Assembly (NCBI GenBank): GCA_019694515.1
Contig: JAIBBU010000019.1
Coordinates: 1 to 60,182 of the forward strand
Origin: Oligoflexia bacterium
Lineage (GTDB): Bacteria; Bdellovibrionota_C; UBA2361; JBGSMV01
DNA: 60,182 nucleotides
Direction of reading: 5' to 3'
A program made the translations under genes and the position numbers. The notes beneath the pieces are model-generated. The model saw only the letters and a program-made list of their open reading frames with translations. It ran no database searches and had not been told where the DNA came from. Position 1 is the stretch's first letter, and the number at the start of each line of letters is the position of its first letter. This document shows, in pieces, positions 34,768 through 43,938 of this stretch.

Positions 34768-35514
34768 ATGCGAAAGATTCTATTGTTGCTAGTCTGTCTG
34801 ACACTTGGGCCATCCGTTCTGCAGGCGGACCCAGGCCGCGATCGGATCCAGGCCGCAATCGACTATTTGCGAGATCGGGCTTCCTACCTCGAAGCTCGAA
34901 TGATCGTGCATCGGCCCGCTTGGGAACGCGAGTATGGTCTGCGTTCCTGGACCCGCGGTAACAAGGAAAGCTTGGTACGTTTTACCGCTCCGCCCCGGGA
35001 CGCTGGCAACGCATCACTCACGATGGGCGATGAGATGTGGAGTTTTTCTCCCAAAATTAACCGGGTGATTAAGATTCCGCCCAGTATGATGCAGCAGAGC
35101 TGGATGGGATCGGACTTTTCGTATGATGATCTGTCGCGAGGAGATGATATCCTTGACCGCTATACTCATCGCATCATTGGCCAGAGTATGCATGAGGGGC
35201 ACGAGGTTCAGCTGATTGAAGCGCTGCCGCGCGAAGATGCCCCGGTGGTGTGGGGAAAAGAAATTGTGCAGGTGCGTTCAGATAATATCTTCATTAGGCA
35301 TGAGTTTTATGACCAGAGTATGCAGCTGGCCAAGGTGCTCAGCGCACAAGATATTAAACCTATCGGCGGCAAGCTCTATGCTACTCGGGTGCGCATGGAA
35401 GATTTGACTGCGCCAGGCGAATGGACAGAGGTGACATATCAAGCGGCCAAATTCGGTTTAGAACTTTCCGACACGGTATTCTCTTTATCCAACCTGCAAA
35501 ATCCTCGTGATTAG
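34768..35514 (+). CDS. LolA-like outer-membrane lipoprotein-sorting protein
   Basis: The 248-residue product has a signal peptide (about 1-20, ending QADP) and the features of the LolA-like sorting family found next to FtsX-type exporters: RFTAPPRDAGNASLTMGDEMWSFSP, then PPSMMQQSWMGSDFSYDDL. These proteins fold as a half-barrel with a hydrophobic pocket and carry lipids or lipoproteins across the periplasm. It overlaps the next permease gene by 8 bases, so it likely works with that exporter. It is not LolA itself; cargo unknown. Confidence 0.85.
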   Translation: MRKILLLLVCLTLGPSVLQADPGRDRIQAAIDYLRDRASYLEARMIVHRPAWEREYGLRSWTRGNKESLVRFTAPPRDAGNASLTMGDEMWSFSPKINRVIKIPPSMMQQSWMGSDFSYDDLSRGDDILDRYTHRIIGQSMHEGHEVQLIEALPREDAPVVWGKEIVQVRSDNIFIRHEFYDQSMQLAKVLSAQDIKPIGGKLYATRVRMEDLTAPGEWTEVTYQAAKFGLELSDTVFSLSNLQNPRD

Positions 35515-36733
35515 CCTCAAGATTGCATGGCGCAATATTTGGCGCAGTAAGCGTCGCAGTGTTCTGACGATCTTGGCCGTGGCCTTTTCCTGTACAATTT
35601 TAGTTTTTTTTCTGAGCCTGCAGCGCAGCTCTTGGGAAGCATCGGTCAACGCAAATGCAAGCATTTTTCAGGGCCATCTGCAGGTGCAGCGGGTCGGATA
35701 TAATGAGTTCCCTGACATGGAGAAACTGATCTCCGCGGCTGCTGCGCTCGAAGCTCAGCTTGGTAGTTTATCTGGAGTGCGTGCAGCCGGACTGCGAGCG
35801 TTTGGTTTTGCGGTGGTCTCCTCGGCGGAGCGCTCATATGGAGCGCAGATTGTGGGAGTCGAACCCCAGCGTGAGATGCTGCTATCTACGATTCCCGGAT
35901 TGATCAAGAGTGGGGGCTACTTTACACCAGGGCCGCAACATCAAGCAGTCATAGGCGCGAGTTTAGCTGCAAATCTGAAAGTTGCGGTCGGAGATGAACT
36001 CACAATCCTCGGTCAAACGGCGCAAGGCTCGGTGGCAGCTGCTATTTTAAAGATCGAGGGAATTTTTGATACCGGGGTTGGTGAGCTCGATCGCAACTTA
36101 ATTCAGATCGGCTTAGCCGACTTTCAAGAACTCTTCGAAATGCCCGATCAGGCTCATGCCCTGGTGATCAATTTAAATAGCGCCGCAGCGCTGCCGGAAG
36201 TTGAACAGCGCATCAAGACCATTCTCGGCGCAGAGAGAGATTTGACGGTCTTGAACTGGGAGCAGCTATCTCCAGGTCTAAAACAGGCGATTGAATTAGA
36301 TATGAGCTTTGGGTGGCTGTTCTATACTTCATTGGTCTTGATTGGAACATTTAGTGTTTTGAATACCTTCTTAATGTCGATTTTGGAGCGTACTCGTGAG
36401 TACGGATTGCTGATGGCGTTGGGATTAACACCGCTGCGACTGCTGAGCACGGTGATGCTCGAGAGCGCGCTGCTGCTTGGGTGTGGCCTGCTCGCGGGAA
36501 TTAGTTGCGGGGCCGCCTTGGTGATCTACTATGGCATAAAAGGCTTCCAAGTTCCCGGCAGCGAAGAGATCATGCAAACCTTTAATCTCAGTACGGCCGT
36601 GCATCCAAGTCTATCCGTGGCCGCTCTCACTCTGGGGCCGTTAATGATTCTTTTCTTTGGATTGGCTGCCGCGCTTCTTCCGGCGCTTCGTATCCGGAAG
36701 ATTTCACCAGTGGAGGCATTGCGCGCGATATGA
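35507..36733 (+). CDS. FtsX/MacB-type ABC permease 1
   Basis: The 408-residue product starts with a cytoplasmic ISLKIAWRNIWRSKRRS motif, one membrane helix, a periplasmic domain of about 210 residues, and three C-terminal helices. These are separated by the characteristic ILERTREYGLLMALGL loop and end with the RIRKISPVEALRA box. This is the LolC/E-MacB fold, in which ATP hydrolysis moves the periplasmic part mechanically. GTG is the start, inside the LolA-like gene. It overlaps the second permease by 4 bases. Confidence 0.9.
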   Translation: MISLKIAWRNIWRSKRRSVLTILAVAFSCTILVFFLSLQRSSWEASVNANASIFQGHLQVQRVGYNEFPDMEKLISAAAALEAQLGSLSGVRAAGLRAFGFAVVSSAERSYGAQIVGVEPQREMLLSTIPGLIKSGGYFTPGPQHQAVIGASLAANLKVAVGDELTILGQTAQGSVAAAILKIEGIFDTGVGELDRNLIQIGLADFQELFEMPDQAHALVINLNSAAALPEVEQRIKTILGAERDLTVLNWEQLSPGLKQAIELDMSFGWLFYTSLVLIGTFSVLNTFLMSILERTREYGLLMALGLTPLRLLSTVMLESALLLGCGLLAGISCGAALVIYYGIKGFQVPGSEEIMQTFNLSTAVHPSLSVAALTLGPLMILFFGLAAALLPALRIRKISPVEALRAI

Positions 36734-37968
36734 TTGATGCGCAGAGCTGGTTGGTGCTGTGGAAGCTAGCTTCAAGAAATGTGGCGCGTAATCGCCGCCG
36801 CACTGCTTTGACTACACTCGCCGTGGGGCTAGGCGTCTGGACCTCTGTTGCTTTAGCGGCTTTTGCGCGTGGAATCAGCGGTGAGATGGCTGATAATGCG
36901 ATTTACGACCTTACGGGCCATGTGCAGGTTCATCATCCGGACTATCCTCAGGATCCGGTTGTGTCCAATTCGATTCCAGACAGCAGCGCGAAAATCATGC
37001 AGGCATTGCCGCCCGGCGTGGTCCTCGGCAGTGCTGCCCGGGTGCGCGTGCCCGCCGTGGTGCGCAGTGAAAAAAAAGCTACGGGAGTAACCTTAGTAGG
37101 GATTGACCCGGACGCTGAGCATGGCCTCTCATTTATCGGAGATGGAGTGATCTCGGGGCGACCGATTGAGGGGCCCGACGACCAGGGCATAGTGATCGGA
37201 CAGAAACTTGCGGAGCATCTACAGACCGCTCTGGGACGCAGGGTGGTGGTGATGAGCCAGGATGTTAACGGGAAGCTGGCAGAGCGCGGCTTCAGAATCA
37301 CGGGCATTTTTGACGCCGAGCTTGAGGCTACCGAAAAAGCTTTCATTTTTTGTGGTCGCGGAACTGCGCAGCAACTTTTGGGCTTAGGCGCGCAAATTTC
37401 CGAGATTTCCATCGTCGGGCAGAACCGGGATGGCGCGGACGCTATCGTCAATGCGGTTCAAGCAGCCGTCCCCGAGGCGGCTGTACGCAGCTGGCGGAAA
37501 GCGGCGCCCTTCGCTGATGCGCTGTTGCGGGTACAAAATGCGTTTTTGAAGTTCTGGTTCTTGATTGTGGTAATCGCAGTCTCTTTTGGGCTGATTAATA
37601 CGATCTTTATGTCGATCTTTGAGCGCGCTCGTGAATTCGGGCTGATTCAATCGTTGGGTATGCGCCCGCACAATGTGATCGTGCAGGTAGCGCTTGAAGC
37701 GTTCTTGGTGCTGCTAGGCGGTATGGTGATTGGCAATTGCGGAGCATGGCTTACGGTGCGCGCGCTATCGGGCGGCGTTGATCTTTCCCGTTTTGCGCGC
37801 GGCATGGAGATGATGGGTGTCTCGCGGGTGGTATACCCGACGATACTGGCGCGCGATATCATTACGGCGAATTTGTTTGTATTGGTACTATGTTTGCTGG
37901 GCAGCCTATATCCGGCTTGGAAGGCCTCACGCCTGCCGATTCTGGAAGCGTTGCATAGGACCCACTGA
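36730..37968 (+). CDS. FtsX/MacB-type ABC permease 2
   Basis: The 412-residue product has the same layout as the gene before it: KLASRNVARNRRRTALT at the cytoplasmic N-terminus, a periplasmic domain, and three C-terminal helices with IFERAREFGLIQSLGM and a final KASRLPILEALHR box. Two different permeases plus one ATPase suggest a heterodimeric LolCDE-like complex. It is followed after 12 bases by the ATPase. Confidence 0.9.
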   Translation: MIDAQSWLVLWKLASRNVARNRRRTALTTLAVGLGVWTSVALAAFARGISGEMADNAIYDLTGHVQVHHPDYPQDPVVSNSIPDSSAKIMQALPPGVVLGSAARVRVPAVVRSEKKATGVTLVGIDPDAEHGLSFIGDGVISGRPIEGPDDQGIVIGQKLAEHLQTALGRRVVVMSQDVNGKLAERGFRITGIFDAELEATEKAFIFCGRGTAQQLLGLGAQISEISIVGQNRDGADAIVNAVQAAVPEAAVRSWRKAAPFADALLRVQNAFLKFWFLIVVIAVSFGLINTIFMSIFERAREFGLIQSLGMRPHNVIVQVALEAFLVLLGGMVIGNCGAWLTVRALSGGVDLSRFARGMEMMGVSRVVYPTILARDIITANLFVLVLCLLGSLYPAWKASRLPILEALHRTH

Positions 37969-37980
37969 AGGGAACTATTT

Positions 37981-38691
37981 ATGACTGCTGACTCGGGCGC
38001 GATGATTGTCACGCTGCGACATGTAACGCGCGAATATGGCGCTGCGCCCAATCTCGTGCGCGCAGTTGACGACATTTCGCTGAGTGTCGAGCGCGGAGGT
38101 TTTGTAAGTCTCTTTGGCCCGTCGGGCTCAGGAAAATCCACACTGCTAAATCTAATCGGAGCTTTGGATCGCCCGACAAATGGGGAGATCGAGCTCGATG
38201 GCCAGCGACTCGATTTGCTGTCGCGCGATGAGTTGGCGCAGATCAGGCTGAATAAGATCGGCTTTATTTTTCAGGCCTACAACCTCGTCCCGGTGCTTTC
38301 GGCAGTTGAGAATGTAGAGTTTGTGATGCAGCTTGGCGGAGTTCCCCAGGGGCAGTGTCGCAGTCGCGCGATGGAGTTGCTCGCCGAGGTGGGTTTGGCT
38401 GGTCTTGAGCACCGCCGACCGGGAGAGCTTTCGGGAGGCCAGCAGCAGCGGGTCGCCGTGGCGCGGGCGATTGTTGATAATCCGGCATTGGTTTTGGCCG
38501 ATGAACCCACTGCAAATTTGGACTCTGCGAGTGCGCATAATTTGCTGGAACTGATGCGCGATCTGAACCGCAGTCATGGTGTCACCTTTATCTTTTCGAC
38601 ACATGACAAGCTAGTTATGGAAAGTGCGCGGCGTTTAATCGAGCTTAAAGATGGAAAGATAATTTCTGATTCTTGTCAGGCCTCCCATTGA
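37981..38691 (+). CDS. LolD/MacB-type ABC ATPase
   Basis: The 236-residue product has Walker A GPSGSGKST, the Q-loop IFQAYNLVP, signature ELSGGQQQRVAVARAI, Walker B LVLADEP and switch His in STHD. This is the compact LolD/FtsE-like ATPase that drives FtsX-type permeases. It starts 12 bases after permease 2 with AGGG upstream, and its stop overlaps the next start (TTGA). Confidence 0.93.
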   Translation: MTADSGAMIVTLRHVTREYGAAPNLVRAVDDISLSVERGGFVSLFGPSGSGKSTLLNLIGALDRPTNGEIELDGQRLDLLSRDELAQIRLNKIGFIFQAYNLVPVLSAVENVEFVMQLGGVPQGQCRSRAMELLAEVGLAGLEHRRPGELSGGQQQRVAVARAIVDNPALVLADEPTANLDSASAHNLLELMRDLNRSHGVTFIFSTHDKLVMESARRLIELKDGKIISDSCQASH

Positions 38692-39914
38692 GATTGATTA
38701 CGCTCGGCATATGTTTGGTCCTCAGTTGTGTGCGGGTGAATGCCGAAGATCTTAAATATGGCGGACATCTGAAGCTAACAGAAACCGGCTCCCGTATCGG
38801 AACTTACGACCCACGGGAAAAACTGGCGGGACGCCGGGTCTATACGCATGATTTGGATGCGCGTTTAAAAGCGGAAAACGCCGGAGTTCGTTGGGGCTGG
38901 CAGCTGCATGCCGAAGCTTTGGGACAATTCTCCGATGACCTTGAAGCGTTCAGGGATCGCTCCCATTCGAGCCTTGAGGATCGTACTCAATTCTTCGACC
39001 TAAGTTCCACGGTCGACGATCATCCTGAGAATCGCCTCGACCTGCGTTTCGATCGGGCCTTCTTTAGCTTTCGCACGGCAGTCCTTGTGGTGCAGGTTGG
39101 CCGGCAGGCCTTGAGTTGGGGCAATGGACTTGCATTCCAGGTTCTAGACCTATTTAGTCCATTCTCCCCCGTCGAATTCGACAAGGACTATAAGAGCGGA
39201 AGCGACATGTTGTACCTCCAGTATGTGTTGGGGCGGGGCGCTTCGGTCGAAGTGCTCGTGGTACCGCGGCGTGATGAATCGTCTGGCGATTTGGAAAGCG
39301 GCGAAAGCTCATTTGCCGCTAAGTTACGGGCCGAATTAGCCGGATTTGGGTTCGATTTCGTAGCAGCGGAACACTACGATTCGGAGGTCGCAGGAATCGG
39401 GGTAAGCCATGATCTTGCGGGTGGAGTGCTGCGCTCTGACCTGGCGTTCCATCATGAAGCAGAGAAAGATCGCTTTAATGCGCTGCTGAATTACGATCGA
39501 TCTTTTGTCGGCTGTGGTCATAATATTTACCTCTTCGGGGAGTATTTCCGAAATGGTTATGGGAGCGAGCCGAATTCTGATTTGGTCGCGCCATTGAATC
39601 AGGCGCTAACAGATCGGCTGTTGCGTGGGGAGCTGTTTACGGTTCGACAAAACTACCTCGCTTTGGGAATTCAAGCGGAACTCGCGGCCCGTCTCAATCA
39701 GTATCTAACTCACATACAGAGCTTGGATGACGGCAGCGCCTATGTGCAGGTACGGACCGTGGTGGATCTGATGCAGGACCTGTACCTTACCGCCGGGTTT
39801 AATATTCCGGCTGGAAGCAGTGGCAGTGAATTTGGGGGATATCCGGTCCAAGGGACAACCCGCCTCGTGGAACCGTCACGAAGCGGGTTTCTGAAATTGG
39901 CCTACTATTTCTAG
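38688..39914 (+). CDS. Predicted outer-membrane beta-barrel protein
   Basis: The 408-residue product has a signal peptide (about 1-20, ending VNA) and many alternating amphipathic strands. It ends LAYYF, the terminal aromatic signature of outer-membrane barrels. The pattern SFRTAVLVVQVGRQALSWGNGLAFQ resembles a DUF1302-like family often seen beside FtsX/LolA-type exporters. The TTG at 38688, overlapping the ATPase stop, gives a proper signal peptide and is the preferred start. It probably supplies the outer-membrane step for whatever the LolA-like/ABC proteins carry. Confidence 0.75.
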   Translation: MRLITLGICLVLSCVRVNAEDLKYGGHLKLTETGSRIGTYDPREKLAGRRVYTHDLDARLKAENAGVRWGWQLHAEALGQFSDDLEAFRDRSHSSLEDRTQFFDLSSTVDDHPENRLDLRFDRAFFSFRTAVLVVQVGRQALSWGNGLAFQVLDLFSPFSPVEFDKDYKSGSDMLYLQYVLGRGASVEVLVVPRRDESSGDLESGESSFAAKLRAELAGFGFDFVAAEHYDSEVAGIGVSHDLAGGVLRSDLAFHHEAEKDRFNALLNYDRSFVGCGHNIYLFGEYFRNGYGSEPNSDLVAPLNQALTDRLLRGELFTVRQNYLALGIQAELAARLNQYLTHIQSLDDGSAYVQVRTVVDLMQDLYLTAGFNIPAGSSGSEFGGYPVQGTTRLVEPSRSGFLKLAYYF

Positions 39915-39944
39915 GGGAGGGTCGGTAGGCCGCAATCTTCATCT

Positions 39945-40643
39945 TTAGTAGCTGTAGCGTTTGGCCGGCTCGTTGATCTTGACCGTACGTAGGGCCCCGG
40001 TTTTGAGGTGAATTTCTACGATCGATCCTGCTGGATAGGATGCGCCGGGCTGATCAAAACGATAGTGCTCACGGTCTCCATTGCTGACGCCGGTGAACTT
40101 CCCAGTGGAGATCACTTTTCCATCCGGCCCCTTGATATCTACAGTGCTGATACTGCCTGTGAGCTTTTTGGGAATCAGAATGACCAGTTTGCCGTCCTTG
40201 GCTCCTGATGGCTTCCAAAGAAAATCTCCTAATTGTCGAAGCTTCTGAACCGAACCGCTGGGAGATGTGGGGGTGGCACACGCGCAGGTTCCCCCGGTAG
40301 TTTGACCATTGCCGGTTGGTGTGGTGGGAGAACCTGTACCTCCGCTGCCGCCAGATCCTCCATTCGGTTGGGGTGCGGTCTCGGGTAACTGCAGTGTGGA
40401 ATAGACTAGAGACAGCGCACGATCGACCACAGAGAAGATCATCTGCAGGGCGTCTTCAAAGAATTGCATGGCGCCGATGGTGGACGCATCTCCAGGCACT
40501 CCGGTCCCGTCCCCGCCAGGCCCCGTTCCGGCCCGAGGTCCGCACATGCGCGGCCCTGGATTAGCGGTTTGATTCAGTAGATCCAACGAATCTGGAAAGA
40601 GGCTCGGTTGGGCGGGGTTGGAGGTTGCTATATTTGATATCAC
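39945..40643 (-). CDS. Unrecognised protein with Gly/Thr/Pro linker and beta domain
   Basis: The 232-residue product lacks a standard signal peptide; the N-terminus is Asn/Ser/Pro-rich. A helical stretch at about 58-86 (AMQFFEDALQMIFSVVDRAL) precedes a Gly/Ser/Thr/Pro-rich linker (about 92-128, containing CAC). The C-terminal domain (about 140-232) has beta character (GKLVILIPKKL, VDIKGPDGKVISTG). GTG is the start, with AAGGAG 8-9 bases upstream. No family recognised. If exported, it would need a non-Sec route. Confidence 0.6.
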   Translation of the reverse strand: MISNIATSNPAQPSLFPDSLDLLNQTANPGPRMCGPRAGTGPGGDGTGVPGDASTIGAMQFFEDALQMIFSVVDRALSLVYSTLQLPETAPQPNGGSGGSGGTGSPTTPTGNGQTTGGTCACATPTSPSGSVQKLRQLGDFLWKPSGAKDGKLVILIPKKLTGSISTVDIKGPDGKVISTGKFTGVSNGDREHYRFDQPGASYPAGSIVEIHLKTGALRTVKINEPAKRYSY

Positions 40644-40959
40644 CTTAATCTCCTTTGATTAAACAGCGTCAATGGCCCGCGTCATTGCGGGGCGTCATTG
40701 CTCTGTTCGTGTGTTTTGCGAGGGAGTTTCCGACTTTGGCATTGTTTCATTCAGAGGCCTGTCTTGGCGCCATTTCGAATAGCAGCTTTAAAACAATTCG
40801 GTACCACTTTTTCGCCCCCAAAATCTGCGCTGGTGCACCTCTCTAAGCGCGTTAACTTCCTGAAGTTACAGCGCTATTAAAACGCAGCGTTTACGGAGAT
40901 TTTCTACGAAGTCTCTGAGACCTAGATTGTGTTGGGGAGGGGGCTTTAGAGCGACCGCC
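40644..40959. other. Intergenic region with no gene seen
   Basis: The 316 bases carry the RBS of the 39.9-kb gene at the left and the stop of the M13 remnant at the right. Its frames look non-coding, and I find no strong hairpin or promoter. Confidence 0.5.
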
Positions 40960-41306
40960 TTACCAGATCGCTACCCGATCATGCGGAGCAAGCCACATTG
41001 GGTCGCCGGGGTGAATTCCGAAAGTTTCGTAGAAGCCGGGTTCGTGCTGTGCAGGCGCGACGGCGCGATACTCGCCCGGAGGGTGCGGATCGGTGGCGGT
41101 CACCTGCCGCAGAAACCCTGGACTGGTTTTGTCGGCCCAAACTTGGGCCCACGCGATAAAGCACCGTTGTTCGGGAGTTAACCCATCAATCTTACGGTTT
41201 TGGTCAGGATGCTCGTGTAAATAGGATCTTAATGCGCCGTAGGCAAAGGCAATTCCGCCCACGCCTGCTAGACTTTCTCCGACTGCCAGCGCAGCATTGC
41301 TGACCC
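40960..41306 (-). pseudogene. C-terminal remnant of an M13 (neprilysin/PepO-type) metallopeptidase
   Basis: The frame reads NAALAVGESLAGVGGIAFAY, the M13 GENxADxGG motif with the third zinc-ligand Glu. Then come DGLTPEQRCFIAWAQVWADK, ATDPHPPGEYRA, PGFYETFGI and a final RVAIW, all typical of the last 110 residues of M13 enzymes. The HExxH part and about 550 upstream residues are missing: the frame runs directly into the end of the ABC-2 permease gene. The longest ATG/GTG frame is only about 100 residues (start 41262). A broken gene, its 5' part lost when the ABC genes came to lie there or by deletion. Confidence 0.85.
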
Positions 41307-41309
41307 TGG

Positions 41310-42116
41310 TTAGCGCCTCAAAGCTAGGGAGTTACCTGATTCGTAGCGTCTCAGTCCGCGATTGAAAGTGAACACGGCTAAGGCGAAGAGTGCGAGCGCA
41401 AAGACACCGATCTCGACCAGCCCCCTTAGGCTGAAGACCTTCACCAAGCGCACCGGAACGGCGTAGATAAAGTAGGCGGGCAGTAAAGTTACCGTTATTA
41501 TCTTCAGCAGCCCTTCAAAGGCTGAGTAGGGATAGAGCCCGAATGTAACTAGCGTCCAAAAGAGATGGCTCGCAGCCCGCTCGAAGTTGCCCGTGAAAAA
41601 GCAGATCGATTGAGTGAGCACCACGAAACTGTAAACAATCCAAGCCGCCAGCAGCGAAACAACTACGAAGACCATGCCGTTTTGCCAGGTGACGCGGCAA
41701 AAGCATAGAAAGACCATGATCCCAAAAAGCAGATCGCCCAACCCAGCCAGCGCCAGTCGGCCCAGCGACACATGCCAAAGCGTGTTGCGCGGCATGCTTA
41801 GATAATAGTCCAGCTCGCCCTGAGCAATCTTACGGGCCAGATCCAGCAACCCCCAGGCCATGAACATAAAGATACCAAAAGTCGTGCAGCTAATAGCGAG
41901 CAATAGCGCGGAATCCTCGAAGCGCCAGCCGTTTACCTCTGGAAAGCGCTGAAAATATAAAATCCAGAGCAGCAGCCAAAAGATATCATTAACGATCATC
42001 CCTCCGATCTGCATTACGAAGGAGACCCGATACTGCATTGCTGCAATCAAACCCTGGCGCAGAATAAATACGGTCAGCTGCAGGTATGTTAGCAGGGTTT
42101 TCACGCTAGCCCCCAT
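41310..42116 (-). CDS. ABC-2-type permease subunit (COG3694-like)
   Basis: The 268-residue product has six predicted membrane helices and the layout of ABC-2 permeases that pair with a second permease and a COG4586-type ATPase. The cytoplasmic DLARKIAQGELDYYLSMP loop is typical. It overlaps the upstream permease by 11 bases. The three-gene unit forms a heteromeric exporter; the substrate is not known for most members. Confidence 0.87.
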   Translation of the reverse strand: MGASVKTLLTYLQLTVFILRQGLIAAMQYRVSFVMQIGGMIVNDIFWLLLWILYFQRFPEVNGWRFEDSALLLAISCTTFGIFMFMAWGLLDLARKIAQGELDYYLSMPRNTLWHVSLGRLALAGLGDLLFGIMVFLCFCRVTWQNGMVFVVVSLLAAWIVYSFVVLTQSICFFTGNFERAASHLFWTLVTFGLYPYSAFEGLLKIITVTLLPAYFIYAVPVRLVKVFSLRGLVEIGVFALALFALAVFTFNRGLRRYESGNSLALRR

Positions 42117-42912
42117 TCAATACCAAACGGCTGGCTGCGCGGCGCTGAAGTAAGAAAAGCGCGCTCCCGGTTAAGATCAGCCAGATCGCCTGTACGGCAA
42201 GGATCTGCATGAACCGCGGTGTGCTGAAACTCACACACAGTCGAGCTGCAGCGTGAAACAGATGCGGAAAAGGTGAAAGCTCCGCAACCCATCGGATCTG
42301 CTGCGGGAAGATATCCAGCGGTAATACCATTCCGCCAAAAAGGATCCACAGCTTTTGATAAATCCAGCCGAACGCAGATATGTCTTCGAACCAAAAAGCG
42401 AGGAGCCCAATGAGCAAGCAGATTACAAAATGCAGAGTAGCCCCTCCTGCCATTACCAGCAGTGCTGCTAGGGCGCCGTGCATAGAGATCTGAATTGGCC
42501 CCACTAGCAGCCAAACCACCAAAGACGAGCTCAGAATGCTGATCGGCAATAAAGCCGCTGCATTACCGAGAAAACGGGCATAATGGTAGCCGACATACGA
42601 GATCGGCCGGGCTAAGAGATAGGCGATGCTGCCGTCTTGCACCTCTTCGCTAACTCGCAACTCGACGTTGCCGATCAGCGCTCCCACTGCTTGGGTGATT
42701 CCTACCATCCAGATCACGTTCGACAAGCTAAGTCCGTCAATAGTTTCTACGCTGGCACTGCGGAAGGCGGCCCGGAATACTTGGGCGATAATCCAGATCC
42801 GCACGAGGATCACCACGTTGAGGCCTAAGAAGTCGAGCAGGTAAGTGCGCTCGTTACGCATCGTAAGCGCGAACAGGGCTCGGTATTTGTCCAGTCTATA
42901 AATGTCCCGCAC
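42106..42912 (-). CDS. ABC-2-type permease subunit (COG4587-like)
   Basis: The 268-residue product has six predicted membrane helices. Cytoplasmic features include RVSEEVQDGSIAYLLARPISY, equivalent to the loop in the partner permease. It starts with GTG, overlaps the ATPase gene by 17 bases and the partner by 11, showing tight co-expression. Confidence 0.87.
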   Translation of the reverse strand: MRDIYRLDKYRALFALTMRNERTYLLDFLGLNVVILVRIWIIAQVFRAAFRSASVETIDGLSLSNVIWMVGITQAVGALIGNVELRVSEEVQDGSIAYLLARPISYVGYHYARFLGNAAALLPISILSSSLVVWLLVGPIQISMHGALAALLVMAGGATLHFVICLLIGLLAFWFEDISAFGWIYQKLWILFGGMVLPLDIFPQQIRWVAELSPFPHLFHAAARLCVSFSTPRFMQILAVQAIWLILTGSALFLLQRRAASRLVLNGG

Positions 42913-43900
42913 GGTTCCTGCGCTCCCGATAAATGGTGGCGATGATCTCCTCCATCGAGGGTTCGTATATGTTTATGTCGCGCACTGTGAAGTGCTCCAA
43001 TGCGTAGCGAAAAAGCCGTTCCAGGGTTTGCGCCGAATTCTTGAATTCAATCTTGAGGTGAAAATCGCCGCGTTCCAACACCTCGCCTTCCGGAAAACAG
43101 AAGTCCTTAGCAGGCTGATCTAAAACCAATTCCACCGTCTTAGTTTGCACATAACGCTTCTTAAAATTCTCGGTGCTCTCATCCAGTACCAATGTGCCAT
43201 GATTAATCACAATAGTGCGGTGTGCGAGCGCTTCGATGTCGCCGGCGTCGTGAGAGGTGAGAAAAATTGTCACGTCCTCTTCGCGATTCAGGCGGCGAAT
43301 CACTTCTCGAATCTGCTGCTTGGCGATTACATCCAACCCGATTGTGGGCTCATCCAAAAAGATCACTCGGGGACTGTGCAGCAAACTTGCCACAATCTCA
43401 CAGCGCATGCGTTCGCCGAGCGAAAGCTTGCGCACCGGGATGTTTAACAGTTCGCCGACCTTAAGGGCGTCTACCAAATACGCCAGCCGTGCCCGATATT
43501 GAACCTGCTCCACTGCGTAAATACGCGCAAACAGATCAAAGCTGTCCTGCGGCGGCAGATGCAGCCAGAGCTGAGCCTTCTGACCGAAGACGGTGCCGAT
43601 CTTATAGGCGAGAGTCCCGCGCGCACTCTGTGGATTCAAACCAAGCACCGATACTTCACCGCTACTGGGATGTAAGATGCCAGTCAAAATCTTAATAGTC
43701 GTGCTCTTACCGGCGCCATTTGGCCCAACAAAAGCCACGATTTCACCTTGCTTGACGGTAAAGGAAACTCCGTCAACGGCGGGGACCTCGCGGTGCAGAG
43801 GCTTGATCAAGGACCGCATCGCGCCGATTACGCCGGGATCTCGCAACTTCAGCTTAAATGTCTTGCGCAAATTTCGAACTAAGATGCTTTCGGAATTCAT
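42896..43900 (-). CDS. ABC-2 exporter ATPase (COG4586-like)
   Basis: The 334-residue product has an N-terminal insertion before strand 1 (LIKPLHREVPAVDGVSF, typical of the COG4586 group), Walker A GPNGAGKST, signature KLSLGERMR, Walker B VIFLDEP and switch His in LTSHD. A C-terminal DUF4162-like domain covers about 240-330. First gene of the exporter operon; the 79-base structured element lies in its leader, 39 bases upstream of the start. Confidence 0.9.
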   Translation of the reverse strand: MNSESILVRNLRKTFKLKLRDPGVIGAMRSLIKPLHREVPAVDGVSFTVKQGEIVAFVGPNGAGKSTTIKILTGILHPSSGEVSVLGLNPQSARGTLAYKIGTVFGQKAQLWLHLPPQDSFDLFARIYAVEQVQYRARLAYLVDALKVGELLNIPVRKLSLGERMRCEIVASLLHSPRVIFLDEPTIGLDVIAKQQIREVIRRLNREEDVTIFLTSHDAGDIEALAHRTIVINHGTLVLDESTENFKKRYVQTKTVELVLDQPAKDFCFPEGEVLERGDFHLKIEFKNSAQTLERLFRYALEHFTVRDINIYEPSMEEIIATIYRERRNRAGHL

Positions 43901-43938
43901 GACGATGCTAAGAGAGCAAAATTAAGAAACAGGATTAA

